A DNA stretch of 64,000 nt from JAPUDS01 sp964536265 (GCA_964536265.1 CAZHVV010000002.1:1-64000); one strand, 5' to 3'. Counted from the first letter of the stretch, positions 25,269 to 35,096 are shown. The notes: generated by a model from the sequence alone, not told the origin. A program made the numbers and translations.

Positions 25269-26915
25269 CTAGGCCTGAGAATCAGACGCGTTATCGTGAT
25301 CAACAACCGCCTTCTCTGTAACATCAAATCTATCGAGATACTTACCAAGGAGTAACCGGGTCTGAGAGTACAGCGATGCTGCTGCCCCATATACAATACC
25401 GAGTATTGGGGCTAGGACCCACTGAATAAGCATTCCAACGTTGCGGCGCCACGTGTAGCGCTTTGGACGCTCAGGCAACATCCGAAAGGACAGGATTATC
25501 ACAATCAATAGACCAAGTAGCGCAACTTGCTGAAGACTGCTAGCAATATTTGGCAACTGATGCGCAACTATGCTTCGGCTTGACTCTGAGCTCAAGAAAA
25601 GTGGCGCAAAGGCACCAAGTAGCAATATAAACGGTGAGCTCGCCCAGCTAACGTGACTGTCGAGCAACCGAATAAATTTCATAAAACCATCCCACCGTGG
25701 CACAGTCCGCTTGTGCGTAAAGACGCGTTCAGCCACATACGGTACATCTGAGGCACCGTATGCCCAACGACGCAACTGTACGAACTGTGCTTTTAGCGTA
25801 CGCGTGTATTTATCACTTAAGACAGCGTCTTGGTAGATTGGGACATAGATAGGCGTCACGTTATAGTGTCCATCATAACGGAAATAGCTACGCCAAAATT
25901 GATGACCGTCTTCGACAATCGTACGGCTACTCCAAAACTGCATATCTATCAACGCAGCCATCGACTGAGAATGGGCAGCGAAGTTACGTAACATATGCGG
26001 TCGCTGAGACACAACAATGTTCCAGAATGAATTACCAGTCGCAAGAACGCGCATAGGAGCCGGAACATCCCATATATTGTTCAGATAGAGAGATAACGGC
26101 TGGAATGAGGTATAGCGCGGTTCAGGGTGCATAATGTATTCGTACGTTAGGTATGAAAAATACGTTTTGTGAGGACGATTGTCAGAGTCGAGGGTTGTCA
26201 CGATGACATTTTCAGGGTTAATATGCTCACTCGCAAGGGCATTTTCCAGAAATTTTCCTGCGTAGGTGATATTACCGCCCTTACCGATAACTTCATGTGG
26301 TAAACCGTCAGGATGCTTGACGATGTAGAAACTGTGGAATTTGTCGCTATAGACGCTCTGAAGGGCCTTCACAGTCATTTCTATGTCTTCGCCGCCTCGC
26401 TCTTCATATGCAATTGTGAAGATAACCCGAGACATATCGTAATCACTCGCTAAAACTGCCTGAATTGTTGGTTCTAATACCTCCCGACCCTCGTTATATG
26501 TCGCAATAATGACTGCGTTGTATATATCGGATGGTTTTTTTGCGCCCTCAGTAGCGACAAGGCGTTCGACATTATGGCGGTGTATGTCAATTTTCCATCC
26601 TGTTCGCTCATGCCACTTCTCGAGTGTTGCCTGTGGGCGCTCAAGATCATCGAGACGCTTTCGCCAGTCAACACGCTGCGCACGATCAAGGATTCCGTAC
26701 CCTTGGACAGATCTCACAGCCATAGCCATTGCCTTTACGAACCAAACGATGATATACACCAAAACGAAAATCGCACCGATTAGTGGGTCGATGAGACTAA
26801 GTAGTACTGGTAGTAGAATCGTGACATAGCTAATGATTGCTGGCAGCATTTCAAAAAAACGATAGAAGCGTGTTCGCTTGCCGAGAGGAATCTCAAGGTC
26901 GAGAGGTTGTTTCAT
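25269..26915 (-). CDS. Membrane glycosyltransferase family 2 (processive type)
   Basis: A 548-residue membrane enzyme. Two N-terminal helices (about 25-68) precede a GT2 domain with AVIIATYNEGREVLEPTI (about 130-150), LDSDNRP (the DxD nucleotide-sugar site, about 241), VEDGHQFW and QLRRW (the Q/RxxRW motif of processive synthases, about 379). Three or so C-terminal helices follow. It should polymerise or transfer sugars across or at the membrane for an exopolysaccharide or glycolipid; the sugar is unknown. It lies 3 nt downstream of a small membrane protein gene. Confidence 0.85.
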   Translation of the reverse strand: MKQPLDLEIPLGKRTRFYRFFEMLPAIISYVTILLPVLLSLIDPLIGAIFVLVYIIVWFVKAMAMAVRSVQGYGILDRAQRVDWRKRLDDLERPQATLEKWHERTGWKIDIHRHNVERLVATEGAKKPSDIYNAVIIATYNEGREVLEPTIQAVLASDYDMSRVIFTIAYEERGGEDIEMTVKALQSVYSDKFHSFYIVKHPDGLPHEVIGKGGNITYAGKFLENALASEHINPENVIVTTLDSDNRPHKTYFSYLTYEYIMHPEPRYTSFQPLSLYLNNIWDVPAPMRVLATGNSFWNIVVSQRPHMLRNFAAHSQSMAALIDMQFWSSRTIVEDGHQFWRSYFRYDGHYNVTPIYVPIYQDAVLSDKYTRTLKAQFVQLRRWAYGASDVPYVAERVFTHKRTVPRWDGFMKFIRLLDSHVSWASSPFILLLGAFAPLFLSSESSRSIVAHQLPNIASSLQQVALLGLLIVIILSFRMLPERPKRYTWRRNVGMLIQWVLAPILGIVYGAAASLYSQTRLLLGKYLDRFDVTEKAVVDHDNASDSQA

Positions 26916-26918
26916 TAT

Positions 26919-27293
26919 CTATTCAACTATCGAGATAACCCTAAATATCGCAAGTAGAATCAGGAATGTTATGGCGAGCAGTACGACAGTAAGCCACTGG
27001 AATGCAATCGCATATCGACGGTCTTTTAGCGAATATAAGCGAACTCCCAAGAAAGTATGAATCACCATCATCAAAACAGCGAAGCCAACCATCGCAAGCT
27101 CACTGTACCACTGTGCACGATAAATATTCGTTATACCGAATGCACTATAGCGGATTGGCACTTGAAGATCACTTGGCCTAATCTCAACTGCACACATGAT
27201 AAGTATTGCAAGGAATATAACAGCTCCAACGAGCCAGGCTATCAGGAAGCCGCGGTCAGTAAAAGCTGTTTTGAAAGTTTGCTTGATTTGCAT
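26919..27293 (-). CDS. Small membrane protein upstream of glycosyltransferase
   Basis: A 124-residue protein with hydrophobic segments near 17-37, 66-86 and 98-120. No family recognised. It is 3 nt from the GT2 gene and on the same strand, so it may be a partner of the sugar synthase. The ATG 27293 has no ribosome site; an AT-rich box about 10 nt upstream suggests a short leader. Confidence 0.7.
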   Translation of the reverse strand: MQIKQTFKTAFTDRGFLIAWLVGAVIFLAILIMCAVEIRPSDLQVPIRYSAFGITNIYRAQWYSELAMVGFAVLMMVIHTFLGVRLYSLKDRRYAIAFQWLTVVLLAITFLILLAIFRVISIVE

Positions 27294-27315
27294 AATATTT
27301 ACGTATTTAGAACCA

Positions 27316-27391
27316 TGGAGCCACCTGCCAGGATCGAACTGGCGACCTGCGCGTTACGAATGCGCTACTCTACCAACTGAGCTAAGGTGGC
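27316..27391 (-). tRNA. tRNA-Thr (CGT)
   Basis: Acceptor GCCACCT/AGGTGGC, D-arm GCTC with GGTAGAG, anticodon loop TTCGTAA with anticodon CGT, T-arm with GTTCGATCC, discriminator T and encoded CCA. One A-C mismatch closes the anticodon stem. The U discriminator is the base that the thrS T-box bulge (UGGA) would pair with. Confidence 0.95.
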
Positions 27392-27456
27392 GTCAGTTCC
27401 ACTATAGTAGTATATAGGACAGTAAGGGGTTTCATCAAACCCTTTACGTTCCCCTG

Positions 27457-27485
27457 TTGCGAAGAGAGGAAAAATTTGCTACTAT
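27457..27485 (+). promoter_or_regulatory. tRNA-Asp promoter
   Basis: TTGCGA (27457-27462), 17-nt spacer ending in TGC, TACTAT (27480-27485). Confidence 0.65.
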
Positions 27486-27517
27486 TTTGAGGCTATCGTT
27501 CACGTTTTACGATATAT

Positions 27518-27595
27518 GGGCTCGTAGTGAAGCTGGTCTATCACGCCTCCCTGTCACGGAGGAGATCGCCGGTTCGAATCCGGTCGGGCCCGCCA
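27518..27595 (+). tRNA. tRNA-Asp (GTC)
   Basis: Acceptor GGGCTCG/CGGGCCC (one G-U), anticodon arm CCTCC CTGTCAC GGAGG with anticodon GTC, T-arm with GGTTCGAATCC, discriminator G, encoded CCA. Confidence 0.95.
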
Positions 27596-27632
27596 CGAAA
27601 AAAGTTCACCTACATCGGTGAACTTTTTTCGT
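27596..27632. terminator. Bidirectional terminator
   Basis: ACGAAAAAAGTTCACC, loop, GGTGAACTTTTTTCGT. Ends tRNA-Asp on the plus strand and the PPIase gene on the minus strand. Confidence 0.9.
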
Positions 27633-27650
27633 GCCAATTACAGTAGTAAC

Positions 27651-28691
27651 CTACCCCTGTTCGCGCTCGACTGTGATAAATTCTTTAATCTTGCCGTCTT
27701 TTTGAAGCGCTGTAAAGCGTTCGTCGAGAGCTGTAAGATTTACCTTCACGAGCGAGAATCTCACAGAGCTATCACTCTTACTAATAAGCTTTATAAAATA
27801 GTAACCATCGACACCCTGTATTAAACCAGATAACTGCCCTGACTCAAGTTTTTTTGCTTCTGCAATCAGACCATCCGTGTCTTGACTATCAATAGGAATA
27901 TCACCACTGTCGCCTCCGGTTGCTTTCGTGACATCGTCATCTGAACTCTCTTTGGCGACCGTCGTTATGTCTGCGCCACCGACAATAGATTGACGTAATG
28001 TTTCAGCTTTTGTCTTTGCACCGGTATCAATTACGAAACTCACTTTTCGTTTCAGTAGTTCAGCATGAACAACACTTCGGTACTCACCCAGAGACCAATC
28101 GTAGAAACTCTGTAGAACAGTTTTCTCGTATGCGTTGAGACTCACTGAACGAGCATCAACATTACGCTTAATAAACGTATCCACTTCTTGCGATGTAACT
28201 GAAACTTTCGATTGACGAGCTAATTTCTGCACATACGCCATCTTTTCGGCATTATCAAGTTCTTGTCTCTGTTTAAAGGCTGCTTGCCGTTTGCCACTAT
28301 CTGTTTTAAGATTAATTTCATTTTGTTGTTGTAGATAATATATAGAACTACGATAACGCATCAGGTAGTCGCTATACCGGACAGGTTCACCATCAACGGA
28401 CGCCACAGTCACTGGCACGAGCTGTGTGATACGATACATAAGCTTGCTCGAATTTTGAGCAATATAGAGTTGGTGCCAACCTATTAGTGTTAATATTACA
28501 ACTGTCACAACACCAATAGCAATACTATTGATAACAAGCCGGTATTTTTGATACTGGACTGGGTATTTGAACTTACGCCCTCCAGCGAGAACTTGTTCGC
28601 GATGCTCTGCAACTGTTTCATTCGTAATACGAGCCTGACTATTGTCAGTCTCTTCGTTGCTTTTTTTACTACTTTTCAGGAAGTTCTTCAT
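27651..28691 (-). CDS. Membrane-anchored parvulin-type (SurA/PrsA-like) foldase
   Basis: A 346-residue protein with a cytoplasmic basic N-terminus, one transmembrane helix (about 52-72) and an extracellular part. The latter has a SurA-N-like helical region (about 95-215) and a PpiC-like rotamase domain (about 220-320, with ESGQLSGLIQGVDGYYFIKL). It should help secreted and pilus proteins fold outside the membrane. PrsA of other monoderms is a lipoprotein; this one appears to be signal-anchored instead. It overlaps the upstream PH-domain gene by 23 nt. Confidence 0.75.
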   Translation of the reverse strand: MKNFLKSSKKSNEETDNSQARITNETVAEHREQVLAGGRKFKYPVQYQKYRLVINSIAIGVVTVVILTLIGWHQLYIAQNSSKLMYRITQLVPVTVASVDGEPVRYSDYLMRYRSSIYYLQQQNEINLKTDSGKRQAAFKQRQELDNAEKMAYVQKLARQSKVSVTSQEVDTFIKRNVDARSVSLNAYEKTVLQSFYDWSLGEYRSVVHAELLKRKVSFVIDTGAKTKAETLRQSIVGGADITTVAKESSDDDVTKATGGDSGDIPIDSQDTDGLIAEAKKLESGQLSGLIQGVDGYYFIKLISKSDSSVRFSLVKVNLTALDERFTALQKDGKIKEFITVEREQG

Positions 28692-29184
28692 TTCTTATCT
28701 CCGCTGACCCGCCGTTCTTGTAAACGGCCTCTTGCAGCTTATTGTAAATCTCTTCCGGTTTATGAACTCTGTCGATAATTAAATCACCTACATATGTCTG
28801 TAGGACGATAGTGCCGAAGCCAAGGAGTTCCCCGTTAAGACCTGGTATATTATAGCTTATGTTTTGTATCTTTGACAGGCTTAGGTCTATCACTGATTTG
28901 CCAAATACCCCACTCTGGGTCGTTTGCTGAATACGTTGATCGGTGACGATGAATACGCTATAGTACCACCCAATCCAGTGATAGAAAAATAGCAATAAGC
29001 CAAACACGAATCCACCAATAGCAACCCATAACAGCCAGAGTGTATTAGGTAGAAATAGGTACGGTAAGGATGCAAGTGCAAATGGGATAAGAAGCGCGTA
29101 AAAACCACGACGCATGGCGATGACGTGTCGACGAAATACAAACAGAACCTCTTCGTCATCACGCTGGCCATCGAATCGTTCCAT
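28669..29184 (-). CDS. Bacterial PH-domain (DUF304-like) membrane protein
   Basis: A 171-residue protein with two hydrophobic segments (about 32-50 and 53-75) followed by a bacterial PH-like domain (IVTDQRIQQTTQSGVFGKSVIDLSLSKI and LGFGTIVLQT). The function of the family is not known. ATG 29184 is 7 nt from TATACT (29192-29197), with no ribosome site: leaderless. It overlaps the foldase gene. Confidence 0.8.
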   Translation of the reverse strand: MERFDGQRDDEEVLFVFRRHVIAMRRGFYALLIPFALASLPYLFLPNTLWLLWVAIGGFVFGLLLFFYHWIGWYYSVFIVTDQRIQQTTQSGVFGKSVIDLSLSKIQNISYNIPGLNGELLGFGTIVLQTYVGDLIIDRVHKPEEIYNKLQEAVYKNGGSAEIRNEELPEK

Positions 29185-29225
29185 AGCAATAAGTATACAA
29201 CGAAATCACAGTATAAACAGAGTCA

Positions 29226-29300
29226 TGGTGTCCCCACCGCGATTCGAACGCAGATCTATTCCTTAGGACGGAAGTATTCTATCCGTTGAACTATGGGGAC
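29226..29300 (-). tRNA. tRNA-Arg (CCT)
   Basis: Acceptor GTCCCCA/TGGGGAC, anticodon loop GTCCTAA with anticodon CCT, T-arm with GTTCGAATC, discriminator A, encoded CCA. Confidence 0.93.
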
Positions 29301-29334
29301 CTGTCCTCTATGATACCAGACAACAACAGCTTGC

Positions 29335-29958
29335 CTAATAGTAACGAGAGTACATAACAGCTTCGCTTGTGAGACTATAGCTTGGGATTTCATCTTTTCC
29401 AAACCAGAGAGCTATCTCATTAGTCGCCTCGCCAGCATTTTCGGAAGCGTGAACAATATTGTGAATCGAGCGCTGTTCGGCATTTGCGACCGATGGGCTG
29501 TCAACAGAATAATCACCCCGTATGGTTCCGACATCTGCTTTGAATGGTAACGTATGTCCACAAAGTTTGCGCACCATATCAATCGCCTGCATTCCTTCAA
29601 TAACCATCGCGACGACCGGTCCAGATGTCATATATTGGACCAATGCTTCTGTGACATCTGTGCCCAATTTCTTCTTGTCGTTTGTGCCTAAGACTTCTTC
29701 CACTGTGCAATCAAGCGTTTCGAAACCAGAAATAGCCTTGTCGCCGAGTCGCTCTACCCAAGCATCATCGCTCATTGGATAGTGTTGTCTCACTAGTTCT
29801 TCCGTTGGGGTAAGCATTTTAACGGCTACAATCTTCAAGCCCACCTTCTCGAAGCGATGAATAACATCACCAATCACCCCACGCATCACACCATCAGGTT
29901 TTACCATACAAAATGTTCGTTCAAATTTAATCTTATTGACTACTGGGTGCAAGGCCAT
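29335..29958 (-). CDS. ndk: Nucleoside diphosphate kinase, enlarged form
   Basis: Transfers the gamma-phosphate between nucleoside triphosphates and diphosphates. MVKPDGVMRGVIG (residues 18-30) and the active His170 in SIHNIVHASENAGEA are the family marks. The protein is 207 residues, longer than the usual ~140-150, mainly through an insertion around residues 62-105 and an extended C-terminus. The start at ATG 29958 has AAGGAG 6 nt upstream; an upstream ATG at 29988 does not. Confidence 0.93.
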   Translation of the reverse strand: MALHPVVNKIKFERTFCMVKPDGVMRGVIGDVIHRFEKVGLKIVAVKMLTPTEELVRQHYPMSDDAWVERLGDKAISGFETLDCTVEEVLGTNDKKKLGTDVTEALVQYMTSGPVVAMVIEGMQAIDMVRKLCGHTLPFKADVGTIRGDYSVDSPSVANAEQRSIHNIVHASENAGEATNEIALWFGKDEIPSYSLTSEAVMYSRYY

Positions 29959-29994
29959 TGGATTCTCCTTATTAATTTGTGGCGTCATCTTTTA

Positions 29995-30789
29995 TTATTT
30001 TAACAGAAGTACGCCCACTAGTACTACCGCAAGCCCGATGCGATACCAGCCAAATATACTGAGATCACGTTTCTCGAGGTATTTCATAAGGAAACCAACA
30101 GCTATCAGTCCCGATACAAACGCAACGATATTCGCTACCGTTAACGATAGTGCGTTCGCAACGAAGTATGCTCGGTCGGCATCCTTAACAAGCAGTTTTA
30201 CGATAACTCCCAACATGATTGGAATTGATACCAGAAAGCTGAATTCGGCTGCCGATGCCCTCGTAAGGCCGGCTACTCGACCAGCGATAAGCGTTACACC
30301 AGATCGAGACGTGCCAGGAATCAACGCAAAAACCTGAGCAAGCCCAATACTAAGCGCACGACGTGGCGATAGTGCTTCACTTGATTTCAGTACTGAAAGT
30401 TTCGGAAGACGCTCGAGCACAATAAGCAAAATACCGACGAGTACTAGCGTAACAACAACCGTCCAGACACTCCCAAAGAAGGCTGTTCCCTCTATGAAAT
30501 CTGCGAACATGAAGCCAACCAGACCAGCCGGAAGCATAGCAATGACTATATTTCGCAGCAAACGGTAGTCCTTCTTCTGCCAAATAGTACGAATAGCATC
30601 AAGGATTCGATGACGAAAGAAAATAATGAGCGCCAGAACAGTTCCTATATTTACCCACTCGAGAAACAAATGGTCAGACCCTATCCCCATAAATGTCTGA
30701 GCAATAACAAGATGTCCTGAACTCGAAATAGGGATAAATTCAGTTAGACCCTGTATTAGACCCAATACAATTGCTTCAATAATTGTCAT
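29995..30789 (-). CDS. uppP: Undecaprenyl-diphosphatase (BacA family)
   Basis: A 264-residue integral membrane phosphatase that recycles undecaprenyl diphosphate for cell-wall synthesis. LGLIQGLTEFIPISSSGHLV at the N-terminus and IPGTSRSGVTL in the middle are the two catalytic signatures. ATG 30789 is 10 nt from TATACT (30800-30805), with no ribosome site. Divergent from the recombinase gene. Confidence 0.95.
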   Translation of the reverse strand: MTIIEAIVLGLIQGLTEFIPISSSGHLVIAQTFMGIGSDHLFLEWVNIGTVLALIIFFRHRILDAIRTIWQKKDYRLLRNIVIAMLPAGLVGFMFADFIEGTAFFGSVWTVVVTLVLVGILLIVLERLPKLSVLKSSEALSPRRALSIGLAQVFALIPGTSRSGVTLIAGRVAGLTRASAAEFSFLVSIPIMLGVIVKLLVKDADRAYFVANALSLTVANIVAFVSGLIAVGFLMKYLEKRDLSIFGWYRIGLAVVLVGVLLLK

Positions 30790-30865
30790 ATTGAATACTA
30801 GTATATATGAATCTATTATCTTCGCCTACGTCGCAAAATAGTTACATCCGCGCTATCATAAGAGA

Positions 30866-31798
30866 ATGACATCATACTACCTATCTGAACTCATCATGGA
30901 CTTTATCGAGTCTCTTGAGGTCGAGCGTGGCCGCAGTCAAAAGACAGCTGAAAACTATCACCTCTACCTCGATAGGCTTGTTACTTTTGCGGGTGATATA
31001 GAAGTTGATAAAATTACATCAGAGATTGTTCGCAAATACCGCTTATGGCTAAACCGCTACGTGAACGAGAACGGTGACACACTCTCCCCTATTACGCAGA
31101 GTTACCATCTTATTGCTCTACGTAGTTTCTTGGCATACTGCTCAAAACGCGATATCGCAACCCTTACCCCCGAAAAAATTGAGCTACCACATGTCAAACG
31201 AAAACAAGTTAGTTTTCTTAGTGGCGAGGAAACCGAACGACTAATCAACGCTGTTAGTGTCGATACACACACCGGACTGCGCGATCGCGCCATTATCGAA
31301 CTGTTGTTTTCGAGTGGTTTGCGCGTCAGCGAACTGTGCAATCTAAATCGAGATCACATCAACCTGAATCGGGGTGAATTTATGGTTCGTGGTAAGGGAC
31401 AGAAAGACAGACCTGTCTTTATCAGCCCTGAAGCAACCGAATGGTTGGCCCGGTACCTTGAGACCCGAACAGACAGCGCCATTCCCCTCTTTATTCGTTA
31501 TAGCGGATTTAAAACTGGTGATGAAAAGGGTGAAAGTTTCCGACTAACACCGCGTTCAGTGCAACGGATTGTCCAGCTCTACGCAAAACTTGCTGGCATC
31601 ACAAAACATGTCTCGCCGCACACATTGCGCCATTCATTCGCGACAGACCTACTAATGAACGGTGCTGATTTACGTTCAGTGCAAAGCATGCTCGGTCATA
31701 GTAATATTGCAACAACCCAGGTATATACTCACGTAACTGATCAACATCTCAAAGAAGTACATCAAAAATTTCATCGTAGTCACAATGACAACGACTAG
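30866..31798 (+). CDS. XerC/XerD-type tyrosine recombinase
   Basis: A 310-residue site-specific recombinase. It has an N-terminal SAM-like DNA-binding domain (1-105) and a catalytic domain with Arg153, Lys177, His252, Arg255, His278 and the nucleophile Tyr287, a complete set. Its probable role is chromosome dimer resolution together with FtsK (57742-59964); no dif site was recognised. ATG 30866 is 6 nt from TATCAT (30854-30859), predicting a leaderless mRNA. It is convergent with the pilus minor-pilin genes, ending at the base before their last stop codon. Confidence 0.92.
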   Translation: MTSYYLSELIMDFIESLEVERGRSQKTAENYHLYLDRLVTFAGDIEVDKITSEIVRKYRLWLNRYVNENGDTLSPITQSYHLIALRSFLAYCSKRDIATLTPEKIELPHVKRKQVSFLSGEETERLINAVSVDTHTGLRDRAIIELLFSSGLRVSELCNLNRDHINLNRGEFMVRGKGQKDRPVFISPEATEWLARYLETRTDSAIPLFIRYSGFKTGDEKGESFRLTPRSVQRIVQLYAKLAGITKHVSPHTLRHSFATDLLMNGADLRSVQSMLGHSNIATTQVYTHVTDQHLKEVHQKFHRSHNDND

Positions 31799-32917
31799 CT
31801 AGGGTCCGCAGTTGACGTAGTCTGGACTACTATATGCATCGTCAGCTGCACCAACGCGAAAGTTCTTGCAAAAACCAAGTCCTGAGTCGATGACACTTGC
31901 TGGGTTTAGAGGTTGTCCGCCTTGGGTGACGCCGATTTTCACTCGTCGGTAGACGCCACTTGCGTACCCAGTTGAATCAATTGTTTGTTGCACCTCATTA
32001 AACTGCACTAGGGTCGTATTGTCATATGCGGCAATTTGAAAATCGGTCGCGGAGTAGATTGTATGAACCAAGACGTAATACGTATACTGCACAGAGTTTG
32101 CAACATTAATTTTTGCTGTGCAGAAAAAGCCTGAGCCATTTGTCGCATCACATTTTGCGTTATACCGTATCGGTGGTGCATCGATAGCGAATCCTAGGTC
32201 TGCCACTGAACTACTTGGGTACAAGAACGTCGTTTTTTGCGTAACATTGTTTGCGCCATTGAGTGTGAATCCAGCCTTTGGCACGCGTATAAGTGTTAGC
32301 CGGAGCGCAGCAGGTGACGCGCTACTCCAGTCTGGTGACCGGAAATTACCGCCATTCAACGTAGCAGGATTATAGAACGTATTAATAAATGCGTCGTCTG
32401 TCGACTGCCATGATATACGTAATGAGTCGTAAGATGACACGGTTTTTATCTCGTACATCTCCCCACTTGAGCTTGTTGGAGTAGAACTACCTTGAATCGT
32501 ATCTGTTGTTTTACTTACAATAACACAGCTATACCCCTGTGTAGATTCTGTGGCAGCACCAATAAGTGGTGTCTTACCGTTTACGGCTCTTGGCACGCCT
32601 ATTGCAGTTTGAAAGTAAGGATTAACATTAAACCCAGGACAGTCCGTTTTATATAGTTCAGTTTCGCATGCTGTTTTGCTTGCACCTGATAATGTCTGAC
32701 AATAGAGCATTGCGCGCTTGGCGTCCTCAACTCCTGCCATTGCTGAATTGTATGCACTTTTCGTCAGCTCATCTTCAAGCGTTTGCCGGCGCTCCTGAAT
32801 CATAAAACGCGTAAAGCTCACTGTTATAACCGACAGCAAAATCATAAAGAACATGACCGTCAGCATAGCGACAAACCCCTGTTCACTAGACGCACGTGTA
32901 CTATTTCTGCTAATCAT
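31799..32917 (-). CDS. PilX-like minor prepilin
   Basis: A 372-residue protein with a short basic leader and EQGFVAMLTVMFFMILLSVI, a type IV prepilin helix that lacks the usual Glu at mature position 5, as in PilX/GspK tip subunits. The remainder is a Ser/Thr-rich extracellular domain. The start at ATG 32917 overlaps the preceding stop (ATGA); a longer frame to 32971 is unlikely. Last gene of the minor pilin cluster. Confidence 0.8.
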   Translation of the reverse strand: MISRNSTRASSEQGFVAMLTVMFFMILLSVITVSFTRFMIQERRQTLEDELTKSAYNSAMAGVEDAKRAMLYCQTLSGASKTACETELYKTDCPGFNVNPYFQTAIGVPRAVNGKTPLIGAATESTQGYSCVIVSKTTDTIQGSSTPTSSSGEMYEIKTVSSYDSLRISWQSTDDAFINTFYNPATLNGGNFRSPDWSSASPAALRLTLIRVPKAGFTLNGANNVTQKTTFLYPSSSVADLGFAIDAPPIRYNAKCDATNGSGFFCTAKINVANSVQYTYYVLVHTIYSATDFQIAAYDNTTLVQFNEVQQTIDSTGYASGVYRRVKIGVTQGGQPLNPASVIDSGLGFCKNFRVGAADDAYSSPDYVNCGP

Positions 32918-33630
32918 AGATTTAACCCCCTTGGCATTGCAAGTACTGTTTCTATCTGCGCCTTTGCACAAAATGTGCCTAGTGCATCGCCATTACATTC
33001 ATAATTAAGAGTACTGCCGCTACCTGTAGTCTTTAGATTGTACGGGGAATTGATACCACTGTATGTACCGAAGAGAAACGATACACGCACAAGATCTGTG
33101 TCAACAACCGAGCCATCTCCATTCGAATTTAGTGTACTCATCGATGAAATTATCACATCGTATAATCGTACATTCTCACTGACAATCGGACTAACTGTGA
33201 ACTGTGACGCATTACCTTCTACACGATTTTTATCGCTTGGACAACCACCCTCAACTTTTGCAAAATTAACCGGTGTTCCCGCTAGACCACCCTGCTTATA
33301 GAACACGCTTTTATACCCATCTGTATTGGTCTCGCCCTGAACTGCAGCAATATTCCATATGTACGATTCGTTACCAACACTGAGACAATGTGGTGTCGTG
33401 CCATCACCAACAACTTGCATTGTCCTTCCGGAGTTCGCTGCACGCGTCAGGTCTTCAACGAGCGTACGCCCTGCTTGATTCATCTGCTTAACTGCTATTC
33501 CTTTGTTATAGATATTGAGCGTTTGAGTAAGAAGAAGTGTCGCTAGAACAAGAATCGATCCTAGAAAAGCCATAGCAAGCATCAGCTCAATAAGCGTAAA
33601 TCCGGCTTGTGTAGTATTAGCGCGTTTCAT
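32914..33630 (-). CDS. PilW/PulJ-like minor prepilin
   Basis: A 238-residue prepilin. QAGFTLIELMLAMAFLG (cleavage after Gly10, Glu15) marks the class III signal for PilD. The C-terminal part is the pilin head. It overlaps both neighbours in the four-gene minor pilin cluster. Confidence 0.85.
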   Translation of the reverse strand: MKRANTTQAGFTLIELMLAMAFLGSILVLATLLLTQTLNIYNKGIAVKQMNQAGRTLVEDLTRAANSGRTMQVVGDGTTPHCLSVGNESYIWNIAAVQGETNTDGYKSVFYKQGGLAGTPVNFAKVEGGCPSDKNRVEGNASQFTVSPIVSENVRLYDVIISSMSTLNSNGDGSVVDTDLVRVSFLFGTYSGINSPYNLKTTGSGSTLNYECNGDALGTFCAKAQIETVLAMPRGLNL

Positions 33631-34198
33631 ATAACCTCACCGTTGTTCTCATCATCTGCTGATCGCCCCCATACGGCGTATACCAGCAGGACTTGATGTA
33701 AAAATCATAATACACTTGCGATCCTGCCGTCGAAACTTTATACCCTTCTACCCACATACCATCTCCGTAGGTTGGAAATGATTTTATACGGATATAACTA
33801 CTATTTACGAGTTGTGTCGTATTTTCGATTGGCATCATTGGATTTGCCGCAGAGGGTTGAAAATAAAATTGAGCATTCGTTGGATGACTGCAGCCTTCAA
33901 CTGCCGATGCCGGTATACCACTCGCGGGCGCATTTCGCGTGAGGTTCAAAACAGCAGACCATTCAGATGTATCAACACCTGTCTCCTCTTTTTGGGACTG
34001 ACTTGTGTCACGAACTGTCCGTAAGATGGTTGCCTGCGCATTTAGCATAGCCTGTGTTTCGGTACGCTCAAGAGCGATTTGCCCATTTGCAAAACCCCGC
34101 GTCATTATTCCGTATGAAATAACCAAGACTGTTGAAAGCACGACAATCGCGACAAGAACTTCAATAATTGTGTCACCACGTTGTTTCGTCATGTTCAT
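33617..34198 (-). CDS. PilV/PulI-like minor prepilin
   Basis: A 193-residue prepilin with QRGDTIIEVLVAIVVLSTV (cleavage after Gly8, Glu13) and a small extracellular domain with two Cys. The start ATG overlaps the upstream stop by the ATGA arrangement, indicating translational coupling. Confidence 0.85.
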   Translation of the reverse strand: MNMTKQRGDTIIEVLVAIVVLSTVLVISYGIMTRGFANGQIALERTETQAMLNAQATILRTVRDTSQSQKEETGVDTSEWSAVLNLTRNAPASGIPASAVEGCSHPTNAQFYFQPSAANPMMPIENTTQLVNSSYIRIKSFPTYGDGMWVEGYKVSTAGSQVYYDFYIKSCWYTPYGGDQQMMRTTVRLYETR

Positions 34199-35070
34199 GA
34201 GCAGAATATCCCGTTAGTATTTTGTGGTCCATTCGGCGATAGTCCTTTCAAGAGACCTTCTGATGCAGTGACCTGTGTACTACTAATCGCACCTATGCTG
34301 ATACTTTTTTGCTTTCCGTTTGCTGTAATCGTAATCGCGCCAAAACGCGAGCCGGCATCACCTGACCTTATACAAATCATGGTCGGTACATTTCGATGAT
34401 TACTGCTTGCCTGGCCAGCGTCAGCAGCGATAATAGTATCGATCTTAGTACTGGCGGTAATCTGGTTCTCGTACGTATATATAGCTATTGTCCCCGAGTG
34501 CACCCCTCGTATGAATATAAGACTCTGCACATTGCCATACCATAGACCACTTACTGAGCTCTGCATGTACAGCAGTTTCGCACTTGATATAGTTGCACCC
34601 CATGGCAGGTTATACGTCTCGCTCGTGCCAATATCGGCCCAAATACGTGGATTCATCGCCGCGAGAGATGTGGCGTCGTCCATACTAGCATCTGCGGCAG
34701 ACTTTGCATTACCTAACACTGGATAAATCTGCACTTGTTGAGAACCTGCTGGAATATTTAGTGCTATCCCGACAAGCAAGCATGTATCTGAGCTTCCACC
34801 GTTATTTTGAAGTGGTGAGCTCGCCACACTGTTCACGTCAGAACACGCAGGTTTCTTATTTGTTGGCATTGCCATTGAAATACTACCTGTTTGCACTCTG
34901 GTGTATTGCTCTTGTATGAACGCTTCAAATGTTTTTGTTGCGTCAGTAAAACGCGCATTACGAATCGAGCTCTGCGTGAACGCAAACGCCACCAATAACA
35001 ACATCCCGCTGATTGCGAGAAACAACATCACTTCAATAATCGTAAAACCTTGTTGCCGATGCTGTGTCAT
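34195..35070 (-). CDS. FimT/GspH-like minor prepilin
   Basis: A 291-residue prepilin with QQGFTIIEVMLFLAISGML (cleavage after Gly8, Glu13). First of four coupled minor prepilin genes, which in other systems form the priming complex at the pilus tip. The ATG 35070 is 8 nt from an extended -10 (TGCTATAAT, core 35079-35084), so the cluster has its own promoter and starts as a leaderless mRNA. Confidence 0.85.
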   Translation of the reverse strand: MTQHRQQGFTIIEVMLFLAISGMLLLVAFAFTQSSIRNARFTDATKTFEAFIQEQYTRVQTGSISMAMPTNKKPACSDVNSVASSPLQNNGGSSDTCLLVGIALNIPAGSQQVQIYPVLGNAKSAADASMDDATSLAAMNPRIWADIGTSETYNLPWGATISSAKLLYMQSSVSGLWYGNVQSLIFIRGVHSGTIAIYTYENQITASTKIDTIIAADAGQASSNHRNVPTMICIRSGDAGSRFGAITITANGKQKSISIGAISSTQVTASEGLLKGLSPNGPQNTNGIFCS

Positions 35071-35096
35071 ATGTAGAGATTATAGCATAAGCGCTG